60,000 bases of DNA from Liolophura sinensis (taxonomy: Eukaryota > Mollusca > Polyplacophora > Chitonida > Chitonidae). Location of the stretch: positions 12,333,608 to 12,393,607 of the forward strand of contig NC_088299.1 of the NCBI RefSeq assembly GCF_032854445.1. The letters are read 5' to 3'. Position 1 is the first letter of the stretch. Every line of letters starts with the position of its first letter. This document shows, in pieces, positions 27,501 to 41,400 of this stretch. The notes beneath the pieces are model-generated. The model saw only the letters and a list, made by a program, of their open reading frames with translations, searched no databases and was not told where the DNA came from. The position numbers and the translations under genes are program-made.

Positions 27501-30500
27501 TTTTATGCACATTTTCTGTTTATGGTTAGAAGTTTTTGAAAATGACCAGAGTTGTTTGGTTTAGAGTTGTTGTGTAAAATTTCCAGATTGGAAATTAAAG
27601 CCATTTTAATGTCCCAAAGAAAAAGGATGAGAAGTTTTTCAGTACATGCACTTTTAATTATCAACATACATCCTAAACTGCATACAAACAATACACGTTT
27701 CAAGTATCCTATAAATTGTATACATTACTTACATTTTATCTTGCATACTGTAATTTGTCAACCTTTTCACAAGTTTGCAAAATGTTTATTCGAGCATATT
27801 TTGAGGGCATTATTTTGTGTTAACCCATAACATTATACTTTTTGTGAAGACCTGAAACCAATGTAGTTTTGTCTCCAAAATCAAAATGTGCATAAAATTA
27901 CACTGAATGTTGCTCTTTCATATGAGAAAAGGTTGAGAAATTAGGGTAGCATATAAAGATAAACCTGAAGACAAGAACATCCAAACATTCAAATGACATA
28001 ACCATGACAAAACAGTCAGTTGGCCGCTCCAGCAAAGAATTCATCCTAGGACCTTGATTTTTGTACATTTTGTATTTCACTGAAGCTCTATCATGTACTG
28101 AAGCATATTTAACTTAGTTGCATATGTATATTACCACTACCAGGTTTATTAATAAAGGAAACCAAAGCCATTTTATACATGTGGTTTCCATTGATTATGA
28201 GGAAAATCTAACCACAACTGGGCAATATTAGGCAATCTGACCTGCATGTCTTGGACAGTCTTACAGAAGGGCACAGGCTACAGCTAAAGTATACCTTACC
28301 TTGCTTGTAACAGAGACATCTACATCAGATGTGGCACCCTTTGGTTTCCAAGGTGACAGTAGTTCCAGTTGGAGTAAATATTGGTAAAGAACTTTTAGCA
28401 GTTTACCTTCAGCCTGAAACAGGAAACATCACAAATTATAGCTGAGAGCAAATAGCACAGCCTACATGTACATGTTTACTTAAAGAGCTACTTTGGGATC
28501 ACAACATCTGTGTCTTAAAAGCGAGGTGAATTGACAAAGATTGGTATGGTTTGAATTGCTTTCCAAAACTGTGAAAATATTGCAGCGAAATAAAACGGAT
28601 ATTGTATGTTTCGTCAGAGTATACGCAAAAAAAAAATATTTCTGTCCCTTCTACTTTGCCTGGTATGACGTCACCAACGAACAGATGACGTCATCAATCG
28701 TTGATGTATATCCACAAATGACGCTGTCCTTTCAAACGCTCTTGACGTCATCCCAGCATAAATATCTCACTCAATGTCATATCTGCCTGATTCGGCATCA
28801 TACAGGGAATATTATCACATCACATCAGGAAAACTTTACACCGAATCTTCAGTTATATGGGGTAAATAGTGTTATTCATCAAAATCCTATTGAAACAAGG
28901 TGTTAGGCTTACTCCGTAGGATTTCTTTCATGTCACTGTAATATTTCTATGCAATTTGTATTCTGACCAGAGTGGCACTTTAATTATAAAGGCTGTATTC
29001 AAACATATTTTAATAAATCAATATTTTTACTTTACCAGTGAAAAAATATAAATGTAGCTTTGTTGTCAAATTTCCAAATTTTTTCATAAGAACAAACATC
29101 ACCTAAACCCACATGGATAGGCACTCCACAGCATACATGAACTGTTGTAACTGTTTAGTTACAACGAAGTTATTTCCTGGACACAGCTACATCATTCTCC
29201 AATCTTAAACGTTTCTTTTTTACAAAACTACAGGCAGTGTACATTCTTATTCTGGAAAGTACAGTGCAATGGAGATCTTAGTGTATTGAGACACCAAAAT
29301 CAGCATTAAATGTACATGGTGAAATAATGCATAGTGCGATGTGGTCTGGATTTCATATAGCTGTCTCTCACTGCGCCACCCCAACCTTGAATAAGACACC
29401 CATGCAAACCACTACATGTACCTTTGCCATGCAAATGCCATAGCAAGTTCTACCGCAATGCTTTCCTGTTCAGCCATAGCGCATGTGTTCAAAGATCCAA
29501 GAAACATACTCACTGATATCCAACAGAATTTAACTGGGCTCGCACGTATAAAGCAACCGATTATAAATTCATGAACATGTTACATAAAAGTCAGTAATGA
29601 AATTTTTCAGTCGTGCAGATATATGAAGTCCAAATTCACTGCATAAAATAGGACAATTTATGTCAAATGGTTACTCCACCTATCCTTTGAGTAATGTAGA
29701 AAGTCACTCAGCTACATGAATATTGTTAGTGACTATTGACTAAGATGGTAAAAACACTCGATTCTTTTTCAGGCAAGTACTATGACTTCTCCTTCCTCCA
29801 TACAGAAACTGACCTGTTCACTTACAACTGAGTCAGTTCGTGAATACATCTTAACAGCATTCTCCAGTGAGAAGAACTTACCTGTCCATGTACAACAGAG
29901 TCAATTCCTGGACACTGGAAACTTAACATCATTCTCTGGTGAGAAACATACCTGTCCATTCCAGCTGAGCCAATTTCTGGGCGCAATTGAAAAGCTGTCT
30001 TTGGTAGGAAACTTACCTGTCCACTTACAACAGAGTCAATTATTGGACACAACTTAACAGCAATCTCCAACAGAAAACTTACCTGGTTATTTTCAACAGA
30101 CAGAGTCAATTCCTGGATAAAAGTCAACAGCATTCTCATGAAGGAAACTTACCTGTTCATTTACAAGAGAAAGACAAAGTCAATTCATGGATAAATCAAC
30201 AGCATTTTCATGAAGGAAACTCACCTGTTCATTTACAACAGAGTCAATTCCTGGACACAATTTTACAGCATTCTCTGGCAAGAAACCCTGAAATGTGTGA
30301 AGCAAAAAGTTGAGTTTAATTTAATGGAGAACATGTAATGTAAACTGTATATGTTATGCACACCTATCAGCACAGTCATATGTCGATACTGAGATATTAT
30401 TTTCTTTCTTTTGCTACAGCATGTATCATGGGACAAGCCTGACCTAAACATATCCTTGCATATTACAGGTAACACACAGAAAAATATCATGATTCACAGA

Positions 30501-33500
30501 GACAACATTTTGAATGAATTGAGAAAGACCCCAAAAAAATTTGACGCGTGACTAAACAAAATGTTTCTCACCTCCTGCTTGCTGAGAACCAGAGCATTGA
30601 ACCTGATCACACTGGCCAAAGATTTCAGATCGGACACTTCCAAATCAAGATGATATCCACCGCTGTCAACAAAATGGAGGGACTCCATGCCTACAGAAAT
30701 GTAAAGCAAGTTATCGAGGCTATAGACAGGTGTGTTCTTGTATGTATAACTCATTAAGCAACATATACATGTATATTTATCACAATTCAAAAAAATTTCT
30801 AGGCCTATGATTGGTCATTTCGTCCTCAATATGTTAACGGATTCACCACTCAGGTAAGGAATACAGCCTAAAGCACTGGATATTTTATCTGTATACCCCT
30901 CTGTGATGTAAATGTATGATGTCTGCGCTGTATTTTACATGACAACAGTAGTTATATCTACATTTATACTTGTATCAAACATCTCGGTGTATAAAATAAG
31001 GTTGATGATTACAATTCAACTACATGTGTAATAGCATTGCAGAACCAAGATAAATACAGCATAATTCCAAATTTTGGAAAAATGTTATAGCCGCAACTGC
31101 ATGACTGACCATCAATGGGCTGGGAGCACAATTAATCCAAATATTAGTATCAAACGGACTTGAATCATGTGTATTTAGTACCGGAACCAATCATTATAAA
31201 GAAGATTTTAAAATTTCATTTGACCTTAAAAATGAAAAATTAAAAAAAGACAGTAAAAATGCACCTACATTAAGAAAGGACTCTAGATGTACATTTTTAT
31301 TTATTTCAAGAAATGATTGTGACAAGACAAGAACTGGTATTTAACAATTAAAGTAGATTTTAATTATAGCTACAATGTCTCTACATGCCAAACATACAAA
31401 CTGTGTTCACAAGCAAAACCAGAATTTCTGTTCAAAGCTATTATATGAAGTATACAGAAAAGTACCTTGTCCAGTACACAGGAAGTGAACGTTCTGTTTC
31501 TTGATGTCAGACACATATCTCCTGGCAGGGTGGATCAGTTTTTGTTTGTCAAACTCGGCCGGCAGAATGCAGGGGAACTTTGTCATGGAGTTACACTCAG
31601 TCCAAAGCCTCTGTAAGGTTGTAGTATCCGTCATCATGGTGAAAACTCTCTGCTCAAGGCCTTCAAAAAGGCATCAAAGAGATCAAAGGTCAGGCCTGAT
31701 TTTGTGTACCTTACTCACAAATGTTCTACTTTTAATACATGACTAGGCTTAGAGCGAGGAATTTGTGGTTGTGTACCTCGGAGTAAACCATCAGCTTTTG
31801 CCAAAATTGCAGCCAAAAGGTGAGAGTTGGATTTGAGCCTGGGACCTTGTTGATCAGGGACAGAGGGACACTGCATGCATATAACCAGGACTTGCACAGT
31901 ATAACACTCCACATTTTTACTTATATCCTGAATGCAACGTGTATTTCAACCCCTATAAAACACAAATAAATTCCCCTTTAAATGTAACCATGGAAACCAA
32001 TGGGTTGATTTACTTTGGATTCCATACTTTGATTTCATTTATTTATTTGAATATTTAACCTATATGACAGAAGCCAGCATTATGGTGGGAAGAAAACAGG
32101 CAGGGCCCGGGGGAAACTCACGACCATCTCCAGGTTTCTGATAGACCTCCCCACGTACAACCTGAGAAAAAGCCACCATGAGCAGTGACAGCACTGGTGA
32201 GAGGCTCCTGGGCAGTTGCACTGCACTAGCCATGCTATGTACCTCTGCCACAGAGACCCCTCCATATGCTGAAGCTGTATTCTTATTTTGCAGGGTGGTC
32301 AAAATTAGTCTAGGAAGTCCTTACACGAAATACTATTAATATTAATATACCGGTACGTGTATATACATGTATATATGGGTGTATGTATGGATGTATGTAT
32401 GTGTGTATGTATGGGTGTAATTATGGCTGTATGTATGGGTGTATGTATGCGTGTATGTATGGGTGTAATTATGGGTGTAAGTATGGGTGTGTGCGTATGT
32501 ATGGGTGCATTTATGGGAGTATATATGCGCGTATGTATGGGTGTATGTATGCGCGTATGTATGCGTGTATGTATGGGTGTATGTATGGGTGTATAAATGG
32601 GTGTATGTATATATGTATGCTTGCGGTTATACATCATGACTTAGCAATTTTTCAGTCATATACATGACAAAGATGACTTATTATGTGCGTGTACATACAT
32701 TGGTGTGTTCTTATGCTAAAGTGAGGTCTGTGTATGCTGCCAACGTGCTGCTGCCACTGAAGTATGATGTTAAAGACACCAGACATGACACCCTATACCC
32801 AGTCACAGTATAATGACAACATGCTCTAACCGCTCAATGCTGAGCTCCAGATGAGGCAGCAACAAAGTCCCTTTTTACCGTCTCTGATATGACCCTACCC
32901 TTGATCCATGTTCTGGTATTTTTTTTTTTACAGTTTTGGAAATCGTGATAATGTTAGCCCTTTATTATTTATTTGATTGGTGTTTTAAGCTGTACTCAAA
33001 GAGTATTTCATTTGTACGACAACAACCCAGCATTAGGGTGAGAGGAAAACTGGCAGAGCAAGTTGCAGACAGACCTTAACACGTAGGTCCGGAGAAAAAA
33101 ACCAGCATGAGCTGGATGAGCATGAACTCACAGCAACCGCATTGGTGAGAGGTTCCTGGATCATTGCGCTGTGCAGGCACGCTAGCCATCTTGGCCATAG
33201 AGGCCCCTATGTTCACCTTTAAGGCAAAACTGTTTGGGTTCCTGCCTAGCTTCCTCATTCGTACAAATGACCCCTAGTATTATAAAGATTGTAAACATTA
33301 TTTACACTGAAGTGCAGTGTAAAACACCAATGAAATCAATAACACAACCACAATGTCAGTGTGCTATTAACTCACAACAGGGGTCTGTTTGGCAGCAGCC
33401 TGCAGCTAGAGAAGGCAGATGAACCATCAATTAGGTCTAAGACATCAAGGGCACGTAACTCTTCTGTTGGAGGTGTTCCTTCTGTTTGCTCCTGCAAAAC

Positions 33501-36500
33501 AGAGCATGGGGCAAAATCAGAACTTCTGAGATAATGCATGGCATACAAAACACCCTGGTTAAAGACCAACGATACATGTTCATGAGGAGATACATTCATA
33601 GCTGTTCATTTGAAAGGCATGACAATAACTGCTTGAGTGAAGAATAAATTAATCTGTTCTTGTAAAAGTGAACTGCTTTTGTTAAGATCCATGTAACTGT
33701 TGACGCAAAAGGAAGTACATCGTTTGTGTGAAGACATTGGTAACTGATCAATGAGAAAGATAGCTGTTTGCGTGAAAGATGAACTGCTCATGTGAAAGAC
33801 ATGGGATCAAAGAAAGGCAAGTAATAAACCCATATCAGCCACACATATTATTATTATAATTATTAAGAAGGTCATTTCTGACAGATCTCTGCTAAACAAA
33901 CTGTCAAAATAAGTTCACAAACACTAGCTTTTTGCCATTAAGTCTTAAAATTGGTAAAATTCTTTCCTTCTAAACACTTTAAAAAAAAACCCACTAAAAA
34001 ACTTCTTATCTGTTTCTCAAGATGTACTTGTAGGTACTCAATAGCGTTGTTCACCTTAGTAAAGAACTCATGTGGAACAGGCAAAGCGTTGATTTCCTTG
34101 AGGTACGTTGCCCAGTCAAAAGCCTTAGGGTAACCTGAATAAGAAAAAGGAAATAAAATAAAAAGTCCACTTAATAAAGGTTGAGTTATCCATTCTCATT
34201 AAATCAAACCCTCTGAAGCAATAATGATATGAGACAAGAAATACTCCATAACCACAAACTCCTCTTGACTGATTTTCTGATTGATTTATGAATTCATCCG
34301 AGACAGTTTAAAAGACGCAGAAGCACGAAGTTACAATAATACGTGCAGGAATAAAAGCTCTACACAACTTGTTCTATACTTCATATCACAATTGTGCTTC
34401 TGGTTATTAAACATAGTTAGTTGTACCATATTTGCATGAATTTGTCCCACGTTATCAGCTTAAATGGTACACATCCTTTCATTTCTGATGTTCTGTTGTA
34501 TACTGGGTATTCCATGCAGTCTATATATTCAGTCTGTTACTGGTAACTGGTACCCACCCTTTGGTTTCTGTAGCTCTGGTGTGAACTGGGTGTAAGTGTG
34601 CTCTATACAATCAGACTAACTGGTACCAACCCTTTGGTTTCTGTAGCTCTGGTGTGTACTGCATGTGAGTGTGCTCTAGACAATCAGTCTAACTGGTACC
34701 CACACTTTGGTTTCTGTAGCTCTGGTGTGTACTGGTTGTGAGTGTGCTCTATACAATCAGACTAACTGGTACCCACCCTTTGGTCTCTGTAGCTCTGGTG
34801 TGTACTGCATGTGAGTGTGCTCCAGACAATCAGTCTAACTGGTATCCACCCTTTGGTTTCTGTAGCTCTGGTGTGTACTGGTTGTGAGTGTGCTCTGTAC
34901 AATCAGACTAACTGGTACCCACCCTTTGGTTTCTGTAGCTCTGGTGTGTACTGAGTGTGAGTGTGCTCTATGCAATCAGACTAACTGGTACCCACCCTTT
35001 GGTTTCTGTAGCTCTGGTGTGTACTGGGTGTGAGTGTGCTCTATATAATCAGTCTAACTGGTACCCACCCTTTGGTTTCTGTAGCTCTGGTGTGTACTGG
35101 GTGTGATTGTTCTCTATATAATCAGTCTAACTGGTACCCACCCTTTGGTTTCTGTAGCTCTGGTGTGTACTGAGTGTGAGTGTGCTCTATACAATCAGTC
35201 TAACTGGTATCCACCCTTTGGTTTCTGTAGCTCTGGTGTGTACTGCATGTGAGTGTGCTCCAGACAATCAGTCTAACTGGTATCCACCCTTTGGTTTCTG
35301 TAGCTCTGGTGTGTACTGGTTGTGAGTGTGCTCTGTACAATCAGACTAACTGGTACCCACCCTTTGGTTTCTGTAGCTCTGGTATGTACTGCATGTGAGT
35401 GTGCTCTAGACAATCAGTCTAACTGGTACATACCCTTTGGTTTCTGTAGCTCTGGTGTGTAATGGGTGTGAGTGTGCTCTATACAATCAGACTAACTGGT
35501 ACCCACCCTTTGGTTTCTGTAGCTCTGGTGTGTACTGGGTGTGAGTGTGCTCCATACAATCAGACTAACTGGTACCAACCCTTTGGTTTCTGTAGCTCTG
35601 GTGTGTACTGCATGTGAGTGTGCTCTAGACAATCAGTCTAACTGGTACCCACACTTTGGTTTCTGTAGCTCTGGTGTGTACTGGTTGTGAGTGTGCTCTA
35701 TACAATCAGACTAACTGGTACCCACCCTTTGGTTTTCTGTAGCTCTGGTGTGTACTGCATGTGAGTGTGCTCCAGACAATCAGTCTAACTGGTATCCACC
35801 CTTTGGTTTCTGTAGCTCTGGTGTGTACTGGTTGTGAGTGTGCTCTGTACAATCTGACTAACTGGTACCCACCCTTTGGTTTCTGTAGCTCTGGTATGTA
35901 CTGCATGTGAGTGTGCTCTAGACAATCAGTCTAACTGGTACATACCCTTTGGTTTCTGTAGCTCTGGTGTGTACTGGGTGTGAGTGTGCTCTATACAATC
36001 AGTTTAACTGGTACATACCCTTTGGTCTCTGTAGCTCTGGTGTGTACTGGGTGTGAGTGTGCTCTATACAATCAGTCTAACTGGTACATACCCTTTGGTC
36101 TCTGTAGCTCTGGTGTGTACTGGGTGTGAGTGTGCTCTATACAATCAGTTTAACTGGTACATACCCTTTGGTTTCTGTAGCTCTGGTGTGTACTGGGTGT
36201 GAGTGTGGTCTATACAATCAGTTTAACTGGTACCCACCCTTTGGTTTCTGTAGCTCTGGTGTGTACTGCATGTGAGTGTGCTCCAGACAATCAGTCTAAC
36301 TGGTATCCACCCTTTGGTTTCTGTAGCTCTGGTGTGTACTGGTTGTGAGTGTGCTCTGTACAATCAGACTAACTGGTACCCACCCTTTGGTTTCTGTAGC
36401 TCTGGTATGTACTGCATGTGAGTGTGCTCTAGACAATCAGTCTAACTGGTACATACCCTTTGGTTTCTGTAGCTCTGGTGTGTACTGGGTGTGAGTGTGC

Positions 36501-38354
36501 TCTATACAATCAGTTTAACTGGTACATACCCTTTGGTCTCTGTAGCTCTGGTGTGTACTGGGTGTGAGTGTGCTCTATACAATCAGTCTAACTGGTACAT
36601 ACCCTTTGGTCTCTGTAGCTCTGGTGTGTACTGGGTGTGAGTGTGCTCTATACAATCAGTTTAACTGGTACATACCCTTTGGTTTCTGTAGCTCTGGTGT
36701 GTACTGGGTGTGAGTGTGGTCTATACAATCAGTTTAACTGGTACCCACCCTTTGGTTTCTGTAGCTCTGGTGTGTACTGGGTGTGAGTGTGGTCTATACA
36801 ATCAGTTTAACTGGTACCCACCCTTTGGTTTCTGTAGCTCTGGTGTGTACTGGGTGTGAGTGTGCTCTATACAATCAGTTTAACTGGTACCCACACTTTG
36901 GTTTCTGTAGCTCTGGTGTGTACTGGGTGTGAGTGTGCTCTATACGATCAGTTTAACTGGTACCCACCCTTTGGTTTCTGTAGCTCTGGTGTGTACTGGG
37001 TGTGAGTGTGCTCTATACAATCAGTCTAACTGGTACCCACCCTTTGGTTTCTGTAGCTCTGGTGTGTACTGGTGTAAGTGTGCTCTATACAATCAGTCTA
37101 ACTGGTACCCACCCTTTGGTTTCTGTAGCTCTGGTGTGTACTGCATGTGAGTGTGCTCTAGACAATCAGTTTAACTGGTACCCACCCTTTGGTTTCTGTA
37201 GCTCTGGTGTGTACTGGTTGTGAGTGTGCTCTAGACAATCAGTCTAACTGGTACCCACCCTTTGGTTTCTGTAGCTCTGGTGTGTACTGGGTGTGAGTGT
37301 GCTCTAGACAATCAGTCTAACTGGTACCCACCCTTTGGTTTCTGTAGCTCTGGTGTGTACTGGGTGTGAGTATACCCTATATAACTCTGATAGCCCAATG
37401 GATGAAGATCCGGGGAGTTAGGCTCAGCCCAGTAGTCATAGCGATCAGTCCAGCCATCAAAATGAATCAGTATCTTTCCATCTTCATTTATGCGCTCTGA
37501 AAAAGTAATTCGAAGAAAACAATGTTTTTGAAGTTCTACATTCCATGGCTGGAAAAGAACAAAAAGTTAGATAAAAACTAAAGGAAAGAAGAAGGACCAA
37601 TCTCTTCACACATATAACTGAATCAAAAAAGAAGATAATTATCTGCAAACAATTCACCTTATTATCATATAAAAGACTAAAAAAGTTAAAAAGGGTAATT
37701 AAGAGATGAAGGAATGTGTTAACAAGGAAACAAACATGGTGGCATAAAAATGTACGAATTCTGATTTCACGTCACACACTGTATTTCACTATTTCTTTAT
37801 TAGAAATTTTTATTTGTCAACTGTATTATTTTGCTTCATTCTGTATGATTACCCCATTACATACAAGTTCTTTGGTGAAGTTTGGCCATGGGTGGGAAGG
37901 TCTGTCAGCAACCTGCGGATGGTTACGGGTTTCCTTCGAGCTTTGCCCGGTTTCCTCCCACCATCATGCTGGCCGCCATCGTATAAGTGAAATATTCTTG
38001 AGAACAGCGCAAAACACCGGTCAAATAAATAAATAAATAGATAAATAATTTCTTATCATTAAAAAATAAACAAAATCTTGGAATCTAAAGTATCATATTA
38101 AGGCTTTTATATTGCTTTTACAGACCAAACTTTAGGCGAAATACAGTATTTTTCAAATTACCAATGGTAGCTACACAAATGAGAGGATGTTGTCTGTCTC
38201 GGGCTTCAAGTCTCATGCCTGGCATGATCCCACTAGGACCACGCTGAAAAAATAAAACAGATAATCTGTGAGAAGTTAAGAAAACGATAAAGATTCTAAA
38301 CTATATGACTGGCTTCTTAATACTTGATCTGGGTATTAAGCCATCAAAATCTGA

Positions 38355-38408
<54 letters not shown>

Positions 38409-41400
38409 TAAAATACAACCAAGGTTACCACAACATACCGCTCCAATGAGTTACAAATATGCAATACAAAACAATAATTCACAAAATTTTGAAGCATCTG
38501 AAAAAATTTAAAGAAAAGAATGTAAGTTTCTGCACAAGTACATTGTATTGTATCTTGAAATGATGGCTACAATGCTCTTGCTGGCCAAGCTGTCTGACAG
38601 GTTCTCTGGTTCAGCTGTGGCACAATCCAGGTGTGCTAAGCTGGTCCTGTTTTAACACTTTGTTCGTCGATGACGTCAATTCAGAATACATCTATTCATA
38701 ATAGAACGGTTATTAAGAAAAACAAAATACACGTATGCCCAAAAACGCTGAAAAATTTTCACAATTTTTTCTTGGCATATGTTTCTTCATTTTCCTTAAA
38801 ACAATACTCTTTGTTTTATTGTACTTTTTTACATACCCTTTACGGTACCACATGCTTCTGGCCAGTCAATCATCATACATCTGGCTGCCTGGCAGGCCTA
38901 TGGTTTCTAGACGTAATATTGTCCCTCAAAAATGTCAACAGACACACACGTGGGATCTCACAAATAATGTCTCCCAAAGACTGACAGAATCTGTCTGTGG
39001 GACAGTGACGAAGGGTTGGGGCCAACAATCATTTTGGATAGCTCGAGGCATGTGCATCAAGTTAATCCAGACTAAAGTTTACCGTGTGTTGAGACTGGTA
39101 ATGGGAATTAAGCCTATAAACTTTTAAAGAACTGGCCCCAGGAGCCTAATGATGTGCTATATTTCTCTTTCAAACTTCACCCAGATTCATCCACCCATGA
39201 ACCTGACTGCTTCATATAAATGAAACATTCTTGCGCACACCAAACAATATCGCCGCTGTCGTATAATAAAGTGAAATATTTTTGAGAAGAGCATAAAACA
39301 CCAATAAAATAAATAAATAAACCTGACAATATCAAACAAACAAAATGAGGGGAACAAGGCAAGACTGTTGTTTGAAACTGTGCAGTAAATTTTTACTTTT
39401 TGCACAATGGAGATTATAGAGAGAAAGTGTGACTTGAAGTTACAATAAATTGTACTTTTTAATAGGTGAAATATAACAGTATAATAATACTATATTTCTA
39501 ACCTATTAAGAAGTGTTTTTAGTTATATTATGTGACACATATTACTTGATATCTACTGATTCATCCACCTTGGAGTGCCAAGATGAAGAGTTATTTGCGA
39601 AGCCAGTTTAATTTTCTAATCAGAAAAAACGTGTTGCCATCAAAAGAGTTATTTTAAGGTGCTTCTGAAAGTTCCTTTTTCAGCAATATGGCATACTTAC
39701 ACCTCCCATTCCTTGGGGTGCATCGATCATGAGGATGACCGGTCCAGTGACACTCGTCTGTTCCCAGGTAAAAGTCCAAATAGGGCTGCCTAACTTTTGC
39801 AAATCTGCCCTGTAGATTGGCTCTGAGTTCACGCTCAAGGTGAGGACACCTTTCTCGTGATCTGAGGCATGCGCAGTCTGGCTGAAGGACACAATGTCTC
39901 CTGTCTTGAGGGTTGTCGGCTTCAATGCCTTAACCTCCTCATCCTTGATGAACACCTTCCCACCACCATATGCTATCTTGAACAGCCCATCCCTGAGACA
40001 AATAACCAAACACATGAATGTTGTAATTCTGTAGGAAAAGCTTTAAAAGCCTAACCTTATCATAGCAAGCATTCTGACAGTTACACTGCACAGTGCATAT
40101 AGTCCCCCATCAGTTCCGAAGGCATAATAGGAAAATATGGAAAAATCTAAACCCTGGAGATGATAGAATACAGCTTTGTGTGGCATACTTTCATCCCAAG
40201 ATCATGAGGTATGTGTGCTACAGTTTTAATAGTAGAAATCTACCCACGGCACTCTCAAATGGCCAAATATTAAGTATAACTTAACAAACAAATAAAATAT
40301 CATCATCAAAATTAAACTTGTACTGTACTACAGTACACTAAATACTTGTGCAAAGTTTCAATGGGACCTGTAAATTGCCCTGCACCTTTGTTGATGTCAA
40401 ATATTTTTTTTTCCAGCTCATCATGATGACGTCACAATTAAAGACAGTATGCAATAACAGTAACTGATGCATAATAACATTGAGCCCCAATCAATTTTGA
40501 TGTAACAATGGCACAGGGTTCTGTTTCACACTATAGTGCCGCCTCGTAGGGTTAAAAAAATAGCAGCCTCCCATTAAAAATCTTATGGGGTACCAAACAA
40601 AAGGTGGGAAACTTAAGGTGGCTCACACAAATCTGGTGGAAACCTATAACCCCTGTGCCATCCCACCCCCCATCTAGCCTAGGTAACCTAGGTAACCACT
40701 ACAGGAGATTAATGAAAGTTACAGGTATCATTCACATACATCTTCATCACAGACAGTGTCCGTTAAGATCTGCAGATGTTTTGACTTAAAACAGTGTTTA
40801 TACATTGTAATTAATTTTTCTTGTCACTTTTCTGTCCTGTTGGGCAACCTCAATGATGTACACAATTTAAAACTTCAGTATTCAGTTTTACTGAGGAAGT
40901 TGGAGAAGCCATCTTCAAAAATCACTTACGACAATTGTACGTGACACGACAACTTCAGTGCAGTCAAGTCAGCATTATTTCCCTTTAATATCACCACTCT
41001 TATGCTGGTGTCGCTGTGCTGGTTTAGCCCAACCCTCATCCTGGCCGAGCCAGACTTGCCCAGATTCCCCTTCCAAACAATGCCCTCAATCTCCAAAGCA
41101 TCTTCTGCTGACAGCTTCACTGTCTCTTTCTCCACAAATGTTGGATACAATGTACGCGCTAACTTCTACAAGAAAGCCAGATGAAAAAAAAGCAAACATT
41201 AAAAAACCATGCAACAGTAAGGACGTCTATTTTTATACATGTACATCAAATTCCAAACCATAGATTTGAGCACCTCCAACAATGCTCAACCAAGGAGTTT
41301 TAGTAGTATTAATCAGACCAGCGAATCAGGCTCATAATGTTGCCAGGCATAGGCCACGAATGACAGATGCATATGGTCCCAAACGTGGAAAACCATTCCA

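Larger units (their letters stand above)
38244..39700. other. Intron 16
   Basis: Contains a (TA)n run and a SINE scrap. The plus-strand open frames around 38670-39127 match nothing I recognise. Confidence 0.5.

Noticed and set aside
28541-28906. 121-codon plus-strand open frame
   Set aside because: Runs through the CRE cluster and a poly-A tract; no motif, no splice context.
32305-32667. Repetitive open frames over the GTAT-type microsatellite
   Set aside because: Simple-sequence translation on both strands.
36929-37223. Plus-strand frames of repeated short peptides
   Set aside because: Antisense of the 73-bp exon 18 junction array.
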